A DNA stretch of 64,000 nucleotides, from the NCBI GenBank assembly GCA_029532625.1, contig JARFXM010000003.1, positions 3,844,001 to 3,908,000 on the forward strand, written 5' to 3'. The notes beneath the pieces are model-generated. The model did not search any database. It was not told where the DNA came from and saw only the letters and a list, made by a program, of their open reading frames with translations. Origin of the DNA: Lomentospora prolificans (lineage: Eukaryota; Ascomycota; Sordariomycetes; Microascales; Microascaceae). The position numbers and the translations under genes were made by a program. Below are positions 46,174-57,870 of the stretch, piece after piece (position 1 is the first letter of the stretch; each line of letters opens with the position of its first letter).

Positions 46174-48566
46174 ATGGCGACCAAAGAGAATACCTTGAGG
46201 GACAAGCAAATCGGTTTGTGTTGTTTAAAGTTCCGTATACAGAGGATACCGTAATCCCCTAACCGCGTGCCTTTAGCTTCCATTAAGCGAATCCTCAACC
46301 TCAACCATGACCTCGGAGCAAACGATGCAGAGGATGCCAATGCCAACGGTGGCATCCGCTCCACCTCCGCCCAGATACTAACATCCGAAGGAGATCCTAT
46401 CTGGAAGGTTCTTGTTTTCGATGATCTCGGTCGCGATGTAATCAGCAGCGTACTCAGAGTTAGCGACCTAAGATCCATGGGAGTGACGATGCATATGTAA
46501 GTCTTCAAGCTCGAACTGCCGAGTAATTGGAACGCCTATTGATATAACCTCGATGTTTCGAAGGCACATTGGAGCAGCGCGGCACCCAATCCCCGAGGTC
46601 CCAGTTATCTACCTCGTTGAACCGACGTTGAATAACTTGAAAGCGATCACAAACGATCTGCAAAAAGGTCTTTACTCACCCGCCCACATCAACTTTCTCT
46701 CCTCGCTTCCTAGAGTCCTTCTCGAAGAGTTCGCTGCGGAGACTGCAGCGGCTGGTACCTCGGAGCATATCGCGCAGCTATTTGACCAGTATCTGAACTT
46801 CATTGTCGCGGAGCCGAACCTATTCAGCCTTGGAATGCAAAAAGAGCACACATACTGGGCTTTGAATAGCGCAAAGACAAGCGATGCTGAGCTTGAACAA
46901 GTGGTTGACAAGATCGTCAGTGGTTTATTTAGTGTTGTCGTGACATTGGGTACGTCCATATCTCGGTATTCCTTTGCTTTTGTATCCGCCAACTGACGCT
47001 GGCGTAGGTGTTATACCCATCATTCGATGTCCCAAGGGCGCCGCAGCCGAGATGATCGCGACGAGGCTCGATCGGAAACTCCGAGATCATATCCTCAACT
47101 CTAAAGACAATCTATTCTCGCCGGGCGCCAGGCCTGCCTCATCCGCCGGAAGCACTCCCGCATCTCGCCCAGTTCTCGTCATCCTTGACCGAAACGTCGA
47201 CCTGATTCCAATGCTGTCTCACTCATGGACATATCAGTCTCTAGTACATGATGTGCTCAATATGAAGCTAAATCGAATCACTATAGAGACGCCCATCGAT
47301 GAGAATAACCCGTCGAGGGGCACTTCGAAGAAAAGCTATGATCTCACGGCGAATGACTTTTTCTGGGCCAAAAATGCGAGCCTACCCTTTCCTCAGGTCG
47401 CCGAAGATATAGATGCCGAGCTTACCCGGTACAAGGAGGAGACTGCTGCAATCACGAAGAAAACTGGCGTTGCAGATCTAGAAGACTTGCAGAACGATAC
47501 CAGTGCGAGCGCCCAGCATCTCAAGGCGGCCATCACACTATTACCAGAAATGAGAGAACGGAAGAGTATCCTGGATATGCACATGAACATCCTTGCAGCG
47601 CTACTTACCGGCATCAAGGACCGACAACTAGACACCTTCTTCGAGACTGAGGAGAATGTACTAAAACTTACAAAGGCTCAGGTACTCGAGATCGTCAAAG
47701 ACGGAACCAAAGGCAACCTCCCAATAGATAAATTGCGATTGTTCGTCATTTGGTTCCTAAGCACCGAGCTCGATGTTACTCGTTCTGAATGGGAGGAATT
47801 CACTCGGGCCTTCACAGAGGCAGGCATTGACGCGGATTCGTTGGCATATATCCGACAGTATGCTTCACCCACTCTTGCATATCCTCCTTTGATCTTTGCT
47901 AACAACAATAACCGTAGAGTCCGCGCTACCACTAAGATGACCCAGTTGACGACCATCAACAGCACATCCACCACCCAACAGTCGTCCTCCACCGACCTTT
48001 TCCAACGCTTTTCCTCCATTTCTAACCGCCTCACCGATCGACTAAAGGAAACCGGTGTCCCGACCGGTCTCTCTTCCAACTTCGAGTCCCTCATTGGTGG
48101 CATTAAGAACTTCCTTCCAGCGAACCGTGACCTCACCATTACCAAGATCGTAGAGAGCATCATGGATCCCTCAACAGCATCTAGCTCCGCCATCGCCAAG
48201 ACGGAGAATTATCTCTACTTTGATCCCCGATCCGCTAACGCGCGGGGTACCATGCCCCCTCCCAGTGCCATCCGCTCTGTGGGTGCTAATCCTCCCGGCG
48301 GCATGCCCGGTGGGACCGGATATGGGGCTCAGAGTGCCGGTACAGGAGCTAGCTTCGGTCAAAGGAGACAGGGTTTCACCGATGCCGTCGTCTTTACCGT
48401 CGGTGGAGGCAGCATGGACGAGTACGGCAACTTGCAGGAATGGGTGGCCAGGACGGGCGGCGACCGCGCGAGGAAGCGAGTGGTTTACGGAAGCACCGAG
48501 CTATTAAACGCCAAAGAGTTCATTAAGGAAGAACTCGAAAGGCTGGGAAGGGAGATTGGTGGTTGA
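46174..48566 (+). CDS. SLY1: SLY1, Sec1/Munc18-family ER-Golgi fusion factor
   Basis: Five exons: 46174-46213, 46277-46496, 46564-46949, 47008-47857 and 47918-48566, joining in frame to 714 aa. The start ATG precedes ATKENTLRDKQIASIKRILNL, the SM-protein N-terminal helix. Family landmarks include WKVLVFDDLGRDVISSVLRV, HPIPEVPVIYLVEPT, the LVILDRNVDLIPMLSHSWTYQ block (about residues 275-295), YDLTANDFFW and, near the C terminus, FTVGGGSMDEYGNLQEW with a following KRVVYGSTELLNAKEF. Sly1 binds the syntaxin Sed5 and promotes SNARE assembly for ER-to-Golgi and intra-Golgi vesicle fusion. The fourth intron is 60 nt, divisible by three and without an in-frame stop, so the unspliced message would add 20 residues. 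Splicing restores the continuous YIRQ-VRATTKMTQL. Confidence 0.96.
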
Positions 48567-49400
48567 ATCAATGAGGGCGCCCAGGGGAGAGGAAGGACGG
48601 CCTAGTAATCTATCAGTCAATTTGTTGGCGATGATATGGAGAGAATGAATTCATCCTGGGTTGGCTTAGATGCTCAAGGCGAGCGTTATTTTAGTCAAAA
48701 AGTAGGGTTTATGATGACGCGCGGTTTATATCATTATGCTAGCCATAAATATCACAAGAATTCTAGAAACTCGGTCTCTCATCGGCACCAGCTGTCGCAT
48801 CATAGTAATAATATGTGACAATGCATTTCGGAATCCCAGAGGAAATAGCATCAAGAGGCGCAAGTAGCAGAGAGATCATAGACATTATTTCGAACTAGAA
48901 CCTAGGCATTCCAATCAAACCCTGAGTCAACTGGTAGAGGGAGGTGCAATGGCATTGGGGGTATGCCCCATCACCATCATAGATCTCATTTTCCCCATTT
49001 GGCAGTTGACTCGTCGGGCTGGGGTGTGTCCCGACTAAGAATTCAATCATGAGCATGAAGAAGAAAACGTCAAAGGCGTAAATAGCAAAAACAAACACAC
49101 CCGAGCAAGTTCTAAATACAAAGAAGAGGAAGGAGAAAATGAAGTAAAGAAGAGTATGAGAAAGCCTTACGTTTCATCAAGGGTATTGAGTATAAGGAAA
49201 ATTGTATAGAGCCACACATGAAGAAGTGGAACAACACGCAGGCCCGGGGAGACGGGGCGTATCCCAACGCGCGTATGAACGCTCGACAAAGAAGTGCAAG
49301 CGCAAGGGAAAGCCCTTCTAGCAGTGCTGGGCTGAGAAAGTACAAGCAAGAGTTTCAAACTCTCCTAAACTCCTCCCAATCTCAGAGAATCAAACACCTT
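48567..49400. other. Convergent 3' flanks of SLY1 and chitin synthase
   Basis: About 830 bp with short overlapping frames only. I see no gene or strong structure. Confidence 0.5.
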
Positions 49401-52400
49401 TTATACACCGCGGAACATTCTAACGACAAGGAACCACATGGCACCGACGAACTTGAACGCGCTGAGGCCCGCAACGCTCCACAAGACGACACTCATGTAG
49501 ATGTTGACGCGCTGGTCATCATCGGTCTGGTTAGGACTGATGTGGTCAAGACCGGCAGCTGAGAGTACCGCGGCAATGAGGGCGAAGTTGGAAATCATCC
49601 ATCCGAGCACAGTTATCGATCGGATAGCACGGTAGTAGTCCATCTGTTTCTCCTCGAGCTGTGCAGGTGTGGGCGCCTTCTTCTCAACCTTTGGCTTCTC
49701 ACGGAAAACGGCCAATTCCTTCATATACTGCGCGTCGAGATCCGTCTCGTCAGGCAGATCAGTCTTGCCAGTGCCGTCCTTAGTCGAGACGGAAGGCAGA
49801 GCCTCTGCCTTGTCGTCACCCTTGGTACCCCATGAGACGTCGTGAGTGTTGCAGAAGGCGTAGACGTTGAGAACGTTGACATATGTGGGTGTGAGCAAAA
49901 CATATTGGATCAACGATGTGACCATATGCCAGGGGTCAAACATGAGGAGGGATGCAATGAACCAAATTCCGTAGGTAGCTGTGACCGAGATGATCAGATT
50001 GTAGAAGACAGGGTTCTTCAGCAAATCCTCAGGACTGAAGCCATTCTCATCGTTGACATCTTTGAGGATTGCGTTCACTGAGATGAAGATAGCCGCAAAC
50101 ATTAGATAGCTAGAGGAGGATTAGTATTCATCATACAGCATCGGTAAGGGGCTGAGGCAACATACACCATGATAATGGCCCAGAAATAAACCATGATACC
50201 GTAGAACTTGCCAGATCCCGCCGGACGATTGCCCATGGAAAGGACAAAACAAGTCATGAGAGAGATGCCGTATAACCAGGCGAAAACAATGCCCAAGATA
50301 TTTCCCACTTGTCCCAGAAGGCTTTCGTCGGCCAAACTCGTCGTGAGAATCTTAAACACAAGAAAGAAATTGCCGAGACCGAACCAGGCGAAGATCATGT
50401 TGATAGTATTGAAGACGAACTCGAGGAAGAACATTAATTTGCGGAAGATGGAATGGTCAGAGCGGAAGAACTGGTGGAAGTGAGCAATGGCGTAGACGGC
50501 GGCGAAGAATGAGCCGTTCAACCAACGACGTCGCTGAAGAACTAGTTCCTGGACTGTATCGGGCACATCAGTCTCGCCGGTGGCAGACTTGACGTACTGC
50601 AGAATCCAGTGACAATTGCGTTTCGTGACAAGCTCGAAACAGAGGATACGATCCTCGGCGAGGTACATATTAGCGGTAAAGATACCGGCACCAGCACCAT
50701 GAAGTTTCTCTCCAGCAAAGTATTTCTCAAGCGGTCCCTGGCCGTTCTTGTCGTTCTGGAGGGCAACATATCGGTAGGCCGAGAATGCACCGGGCAACAC
50801 GGAAATGAACCCGAAAGCGGACTCGAGTGGCTTATCGAGAATGTTACTCATCTTGTATTCGAAGTTTTGTGTCGCAACGAGAGGATTGATCAAATTCTTT
50901 CCGCCCGTTCCCAACATGGCCTTGATCTCACCACAGGCACCGGCGCACATAGGCTCTAGGTCGAACGCCCTCCAGAGATCATAAATGGACCGCCCACCGG
51001 GTTTAGTACCAGCATCGATAAGAACACAGATGTTGGGGTCAAGGACCCTGCCAAACGCCTGGAAGAACCACCTATGTGAGTTGATCTTCTTCTGGTTCTT
51101 CTCCTTCAAGCAGAAGAGGATTTGAACGGGCTGCTGTTTCGGAATGAGCTGGACAACATCATTCTTGATCTGCATGCCCACCTGGGTTGTGTATTCGTAG
51201 ATATGAGCGGTGACATCCTTGTTGTTGACCTGTTGCTTGGCAATGCCTTCTTGGTAAACACCCATACCGGCGAGGAGTGCCCTAGTCCTAGGGTTAATCT
51301 TGCCACGACCGTCACTAACAACGCAAACCACAATCTTTTTCCAGGCATCCTTGCCCCATGTCTTGCTATTACTCCGGTTGCACATGTACTCGACGTTCTT
51401 AAAAACACCCATCATAGTCCTTGCGAAAAGGATTTCATCTTCGTTGTACATGGTGACGACGATAAAAAGCTCCGTCGGACGAGGCTTGCTGAAAAGCTTC
51501 TGTCGAAGAGTAAAGTTGTTCTCGTAGAACTCGGAAGGGTCACAGGTGGCGGCGGTATATCGCATGTGGGTAAACTCATCGCGTTCGCCATGGGGAAGCT
51601 GGTTGAGAAGCCTTGGAGGGACAGGACAATCAAGGACGAGGTTGCCGCGGTAAAGCAGGACCTGCTTCACCGTCTTCCAGCGTTTGAGCCCTGCGCCCCC
51701 TTGTGGTTGCTGCTGTGTCTGGGGGGGTTGATAATCAACAGGGTCTCGGTATGCTTCGCTCAGAGTTGAGTCTTGGTGTCCGAGCATCGGTCGGTTATCG
51801 TCATATCCGTACTGGTCATGGGGCTCGGGCTCGTATGGCTGGTTGTAGTAAGAATCGTGGTGTTGCTCAGGGTTGACCCCGTAGTCGCCTTGCCCTTGGT
51901 AGTTTCGATCGTAAGTGTTGCTGAGGTTATCGATGGAGTGCTAGAAAAAATATTAGGCCAGGTGATGGTGAGAATTGCAAGCCGGACTTACAGCAGCGTT
52001 CAACTGGAGGTTATCACTAGGGCTATGATAACGATTAGGCCCGCTGGGCATCTGAAGATGCGTCGCATGGCGGTCATCGTACGGGTTATCGTCCAGCTGG
52101 TAGCCATGCTGAAGAGGGTGCCCCGGCGACGGGGTCCTGTGTAGCCTGTTATCCATGGGATAATTGTCGTCTAAGACGGGAGTTGAGAATGTTAGAATTG
52201 GCCTCTGGAGGCTTTATCTATGAGTGCTGCGATCTATCGCCTCGACGAGCAACAGGAACGAAAGACACAAAGGAAACCAAGTCGGCCGAGTCGTGCGAGC
52301 GTTGCGTAGGATGAGTATAAGAGAGATGAACCCAAGACTATGCCAGTGCCAGACTGCGCCACGTCGAACGTACGTGGTCTGTCCAAGCTTCAACTCGGAC

Positions 52401-52668
52401 GGGCAAGGAAGAAAAAAAGAATGTTGCGGAAAGTTTGCCGGCTAAAGGGGCAGAGTGGAAAGCGATCAGAGGACAGCCGGACGATTAGAGCAAGCCAAGC
52501 AGCCACTTGGTGTTTGCGTAGCAAGGAAAAAAAGAGTGTGAGGTGGAAGCGACCGGCGGAACGACGAGACGAGGATCGCGGCGGGGAAGATAATGGCAGA
52601 ATGCAAAAGCATTAAGGGAATGGCCAGGAGAGGAGGAATAGATACTTGCCTAAGCGATTATACGACAT
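49401..52668 (-). CDS. chsB: Chitin synthase, class III
   Basis: Four exons: 52668-52650, 52170-51992, 51940-50166 and 50109-49401, joining in frame to 893 aa. The first intron (52649-52171, 479 nt) begins with GC, not GT, in the context TTAG-GCAAGT. A disordered, Gln/Asp/Tyr-rich N terminus (1-150) precedes the GT2 chitin synthase domain: VTMYNEDEILFARTMMGV, VVSDGRGKINPR, the EDR triplet (about 495-497) and the product-site QRRRW (about 535-539). About six to seven membrane spans follow. It polymerises GlcNAc from UDP-GlcNAc and extrudes chitin across the plasma membrane, mainly at hyphal tips. Class III is inferred from NKDVTAHIYEYTTQV, PGGRSIYDLW and FFRSDHSIFRK-like segments. This is the class of A. 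nidulans chsB and N. crassa chs-1, and is restricted to filamentous fungi. A later in-frame ATG (MDNR, exon 2) is an alternative start. Confidence 0.94.
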
Positions 52669-55600
52669 CGTTCCGGCCCCAATGTTCTCAATACAATCGG
52701 GTAGCCAAGTGTTTGGGAGTGTGGTAGAATGCGACTGGACGTCAAGCTCGGCTTGCCCTCTTGGATTGGACGTGATCGCTCCAAGGGTTCACTGATGGGT
52801 GGTGGGGGGAGCTTCAGGGGGACACGGCTGGCCTATGTAGCTTCGTCAGGTGTCACCAGGGTCGGGTTCCCTCTCCGTCCAGGCGCTTTGCTGCTCTGTA
52901 AACAATCTCAAGTCGGGCACGCGCGTGGTTTCTGCCGTGGCAGCAGTCGGTTGGCAAGCCTGAGTTCGAATGTTGGGGTCCTGGCGATTGGAGACCGGCG
53001 AACTTGTCTGGGTCCGTCAATCTCCACAAATATGATATGAAGCGAGAGAAAGGATGTTCGTGGGAAGCTGGCAAATATCGCCGAAAGAACGTCGTCCTCC
53101 TTGGTTTCAAGAAGATTAATACAGTACCGAACACAACCAGGACCCAACGAGCGTGGAATAAATTGCAGTCGAAGTCCCGAGGAAGGAGGCAGTCTTCTTG
53201 TGGAAAACGAGCAGGCACGGGTCGCACCCGCTCGGCGCAAGCTGCAAACGCTCAGTAAATAATAAGGGGGCGGGGGGATGTCGCGTTTCAGAATTGGCCA
53301 GGAAGGCGCAGGACTGACTATCCCAGTGTCCCAGCGCCGCTCCCTTTGCGTGTACAGTGACTTGCACCGGACTTCTTACACTAGCGGCTGCTTTGGTCGG
53401 AACTACTACAGTTCCAAGCCACGTTCCACGCTGCTTTTGAGTTCGAGTTTTAAACGCCCCCAGGGCTGCTGGGAGAATCCCAAATCCAAGCCACCTCGAC
53501 CGAGAGGGAAAGAAACATCGCCAACCCGGCCAATGTCACGAGGCCCTCACACCCACCCGATCAACCAGCCGCTTACTTAGCGCATCCAGCCGTTTGCCCA
53601 ATCGAATGTCAAGCCATGGGAGTCGTTAGCTATGCCTTGATTTCGCCTGGCTTGGCCGTTCAGACTACCTGACTGTGCCTATTATGGAATTTGAGCTGAT
53701 CTAGACTTCCAGCCCAGCCCAGTGGTTGGATGTGGCCAGTGGCTGCGTAAGCTCGCATTGGTGAAAGGCTGTACGAGCGGACGCTATGAATGGCCCCGGA
53801 AACAGTGCGACGAGACTTGGAAGTACCACGACAGAACATTGACCTTTAATAGCCAGCAGGTAATAGGATCTAATTCCTTTCAATGGTTCAAGGGATCAGT
53901 CAAGGTCAGTCCAGGTTCTTACTCGTAGGTTAACGGCAAACCGGCAAGTTAGTGCCCCGTCGTCATTTGAGTCGTACATGGTAATACGCAAAAGGGCAAA
54001 ACTCATTTTAGAATTGTCGCTTGGCATCCGTCGAGGCTCCCAAGCGAGATAAAAGTGAACTTGCCAAAAACTGCAAGGAGAGAGGCTGCCCCGGTAAAAA
54101 TGCTGCGTGTGGTGTGAATTATCGCACGGGTTCCCCAAAAATAAATAGGGTAATATTCGCCTCCAAACAGATCACATTGCCAGCCATCTGAGGATAAAGT
54201 GTCCTCCCCGTATTCGAAGAGCATACTGGTTCCAGGGGCAGCCCGAACGCCACATTGGGGCTTTGCCTTTCAAGTTCAAGACCATTGCCAGCGAGGCGAT
54301 GTAATTGGTTCCCCCACAGTCGACCCTGTGCATTCACATTGCGACCAGCGATGCACTGCCCCTGAATTACGCAGTTGCAAAAATCCCTGCTGATCTAATG
54401 CCGAGTTTCCACTTTTCTCCGTTCTTCAGCAACGTTTCCAGCCGCTGGGGAGAGGGATCTCAATGTTCCAGAGTATCGAAGGAGGGAGATGAGCCGCCAT
54501 GCCAGTTCCGAGGGAGATCAACCGTGGATAAGGTTGCCTTCCGTTTCACAAGCCTTAATGCACTTCCTCTTCCGATCAAGGTCAAGTCTATGCCTATACC
54601 TACTTTCCAGGCCATGATGCAAGCCGGGTTCCAGCAGCGTTCCAACCCTCATCTTCATCAGCATCTGTAATATTGCAGACTGGAGGGCTAAGCCTTGAGC
54701 ACAAAGTCTTGCTCGATCTGCCGTGACCCCATGAAGCTCAGCGGGCAATAGGCGCATGTATGTAATCCTTCCTCATCTGGATCGGACCTGACTATCACCC
54801 CGCGGGCGGCTGAAGGAAAACATAATTCGGGGCTGATCAGCTTGAAATCCGAGGCTGCCCTCGTGAACTGCACGTCCGGCGCTGTGCTCCCATTCCGAAG
54901 GCTGGAAAGGGCTTTGGTTCGCCTGTCAGTCCTTTCATAGGCGAGGGAACCCTAACCACGTTTTGAGATTCGCTGCCTGGGTTCTCAGCTCCGTAGCCCC
55001 AGCGTGGCTTACTTCGTAGCTTCAGGGTATCAATTGCGGCGCCCGACCATTGATCTTTCCACTGGCCTGCCAACTGTCGGCTCGTGAAGGCATCTGCCTT
55101 CTGCTGTTGGGCTGCCCATTCAGCCATTGTCGCAAGTGTCAATACAACAGTGCAATAGACTTTGCCACCCTGCGTTGGCCCATGTCGGTCGCCCCACGTG
55201 TTTACTCATCAAGGGACGAGATCCAGCCCACCCGCATTGAAATCGTTAATGGCGGGGTCCATGATGCGCTCAGCAACCATCATGAGTCAGAGGCGAGTTG
55301 TTGATAGTCTATCGTGCCTCCACGATGTCTCAACCGTAGTAAACCATGGATTCCATTTCGTCGCAACCAGCTATCGTGAAGGAAGCCCAGTGGCAACGGG
55401 GCGTCAGCGTGATGCTTCGAGAAGTGAAGTTAACGTCTATTGAATAGTATTCGATATCAACAGGTAGTAGGAGATGATCTCTTGGATAGCGTACATTATT
55501 AGTGTGTCTCTGAATCGATTTGCTTGTCGAGCAGTCTTGGGTCTTGCCCATGGCCTGGCGGATGCTGGCTTGGTGGGGTGATGGAGGGGGTTTCCAGGGC

Positions 55601-55786
55601 AAGCCCAGGGGCGCGCCACTTACACTTTATCACTTTAAACCACCCCTCAATATTCCCCAGCGTATCTCCGGTCTCCGTCATCGGGGGACTATCTTCAAAT
55701 TTTCCCTAGCACGCACGCACACCTCCCGCACTTCGACCACTCTCGTCGTGCCTATTGTGATATCTTCAGCCCCAACGTTTCCGAAA
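52669..55786. other. Divergent region between chitin synthase and THR1
   Basis: About 3.1 kb with no recognisable gene. The best open frame in the middle (54305-54670) starts with TTG. A TGAGTCA Gcn4/CPC1-type site occurs at 55283-55289, about 500 bp upstream of THR1, but such 7-mers occur several times in the window by chance. Confidence 0.45.
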
Positions 55787-57031
55787 ATGGCACAGATAGA
55801 CACTTTTACCATCAGGACTCCCTGCTCCTCCGCCAACATTGGCCCAGGCTTCGACGTCATCGGCCTAGCCCTCTCCATCTACCTCGAGCTTACCGTCACC
55901 ATTGACCGCTCCAAAACCTCGTCCGAGCAGCCCCTCAACTGCTGCATAACGTACGAGGGCGAAGGCGAGAACTCGGGTGATATCTCCCTCGATCCCTCGA
56001 AGAACCTCATCACCCGGGTCGCACTCTACGTGCTTAGGTGCCATGGCCAACGCGCCTTTCCCATCGAGACCCATGTCCACATCAAGAACCCAATTCCGCT
56101 CGGCCGTGGCCTGGGAAGTTCCGGTGCCGCTGTGGTTGCCGGTGTTATGCTTGGAAAGGAGGTCGGTGGGCTTCACCACCTTGACAATGACAGGTTATTC
56201 GATTTCTGCTTGATGATCGGTAAGTGGCCCCGCGATATGATGCCCCGCGACCAATTACCCCACGTAGCCCACATCCATGTTTCCAGCATCCGACCACAGG
56301 ATTTTGACATGCGCCAACTTATATAGAGAGACACCCCGACAACGTCGGCGCCGCGCTATTCGGAGGATTCGTCGGTACCTATCTCAAGCCCTTGTCTCCC
56401 GAGGACGTCGCCCGCGTTGAGATCCCCCTGAGCGAGGTTCTCCCAGAGCCTGCAGGAGGCGTTGACACGGGAAAGAGCCCGCCGGAGCCCCCGTTCGGAA
56501 TTGGTCACCGAATCAACTTCCCCTGGGCCAAGGAGATCAAGGCGATCGCCATTATTCCCGACTTCGTCGTTGCCACCCACGATGCCCGCTCGGTCCTCCC
56601 CAAGGACTACTCCCGCGCTGATGTTGTATGTGTTTTCCCGACTTTTGTAGCCATGATGGCTTGCTAACCATTTCCGCCAGACCTTCAACCTTCAGAGGAT
56701 AGCACTCCTGCCAGTTGCCCTCGGCCAGTCCCCCCCTGACCCGGAGCTCATCTACCTCGCAATGCAGGACAAGATTCACCAGCCCTACCGAAGCACCCTT
56801 ATTCCCGGCCTGGGAGAGATTGTCAGCTCAATGTCGCCTTCCACGCAACCAGGATTCCTCGGATGCTGTCTCTCGGGTGCCGGGCCTACCATCCTCGCTC
56901 TCGCCACGAGCAACTTTGAGGAGATTGCCAACCGTATCATCGCGATATTAAAGAAGTCCAACTCTAAGCCCGATTTGGCTTGCCAATGGCGCATCCTCGA
57001 GCCTGCCAATGGGACTGAGGTTATCAGGTAG
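55787..57031 (+). CDS. THR1: Homoserine kinase (threonine biosynthesis)
   Basis: Three exons: 55787-56219, 56327-56625 and 56681-57031, joining in frame to 360 aa, close to yeast Thr1. GHMP-kinase motifs are present: the N-terminal TPCSSANIGPGFDVIGLAL, the ATP-binding PIPLGRGLGSSGAA (residues 102-114) and, in the last exon, the GCCLSGAGPTILAL loop. HPDNVGAALFGG, just after intron 1, is typical of homoserine kinases. The enzyme phosphorylates L-homoserine with ATP to O-phosphohomoserine, the penultimate step to threonine, in the cytosol. The frame continues upstream of this ATG to 55520, but the ATG in AAAATGGC fits the family N terminus best. Confidence 0.96.
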
Positions 57032-57540
57032 TATTGCCGTCTAAGCGACGATATTGCGAGTCAATACGGTCACCAGATAAGACCAACCGGCTCACGGCAT
57101 CAATGGGGGCGTGATATAAACTACTAGGATGGGATTAACATTGTGCGGTCAATGGCGTCTTGCACAATTCCCAATACTTGCATCAAGCGGTCTAGGCCCC
57201 TTAGATAGTCTGTCTGGTATTGCCAATACGATGGCCTACACGGCATCCTTTGGGAAAGGAAGCAGTCAGGCTCAACACTTGAGAGTTATCTTCCAGAGGA
57301 AGACGTTTTTTGTTCAATCAGCATTATGATAGATGAAGATATCAACGATTTAATCGGCGATCCCTTGTCCCTCGCTTCGTTTCCCCTTCGTAAAGCTCTG
57401 TAGCGCTTTTCCGTGTTGGGTCTATAGTTGCGTGTGCAGCCACACGTGTAATGTGGGCGCGCCAACTTGGTCGAGTATAATATCCACATCCGCAAGCTCA
57501 AAGAACAATTCATTAAGTTGGATTCTCCTCGTTATCCATC
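57032..57540. other. Spacer between THR1 and the 5S rRNA gene
   Basis: It holds the THR1 3' flank and the upstream region of the 5S gene. I see nothing else. Confidence 0.5.
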
Positions 57541-57659
57541 ACATACGGCCATTGCCTGCAGAAAGCACGCGATCCCGTCTGCTCTCGCCTAGTTAAGCTG
57601 CAGAGCGTCAGACTAGTAGTTGGGTCGGTGACGACCAGTGAATCCCTGATGTTGTATGT
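57541..57659 (+). rRNA. 5S ribosomal RNA (dispersed copy)
   Basis: A 119-nt sequence with the closing stem ACATAC (57541-57546) pairing with GTATGT (57654-57659). It has the internal Pol III promoter elements of 5S genes: the A-box-like AGTTAAGC (57591-57598) and the C-box/helix region GTAGTTGGGTCGGTGACGACC (56-nt 3' part), followed by AATCCCTG. A stem GGTCG/CGACC (57623-57627 with 57632-57636) closes a GTGA loop. T runs just downstream would terminate Pol III. Pezizomycotina such as Neurospora carry 5S genes singly, scattered outside the rDNA repeat, as here. It sits between two convergent protein genes. I identified it from remembered fungal 5S features, not from a search. Confidence 0.88.
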
Positions 57660-57664
57660 TTATA

Positions 57665-57683
57665 TTTTTTATAACTTTTTTTT
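57665..57683 (+). terminator. Pol III T-run terminator of the 5S gene
   Basis: Six T (57665-57670) and then eight T (57676-57683) directly downstream of the 5S 3' end. Pol III stops at such runs. Confidence 0.7.
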
Positions 57684-57870
57684 ATAAGTATTTCCCCTGT
57701 CCTGGGCCTTTTCCGTAGGGACCCTAGCTCACATGGTGCTCGACATACAAGTCTCGCCGTGTCACTTATTGAGAGATAGTCGCTCGTCAGAGTCGTATAA
57801 TATTACTTTCAATTTCATGCTTCATGCGTGTCCAAGGTCTACCGCGCAACGACAGCCTATAAACTTCCGC

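Noticed and set aside
51114..51130. tRNA B-box-like GTTCAAATCC on the minus strand
   Set aside because: Part of the chitin synthase coding sequence (QPVQILFC); no other tRNA parts.
55283..55289. TGAGTCA (Gcn4/CPC1-type) site upstream of THR1
   Set aside because: Biologically attractive, but at least four other copies occur in the window, about what chance predicts, and it is 500 bp from the start codon.
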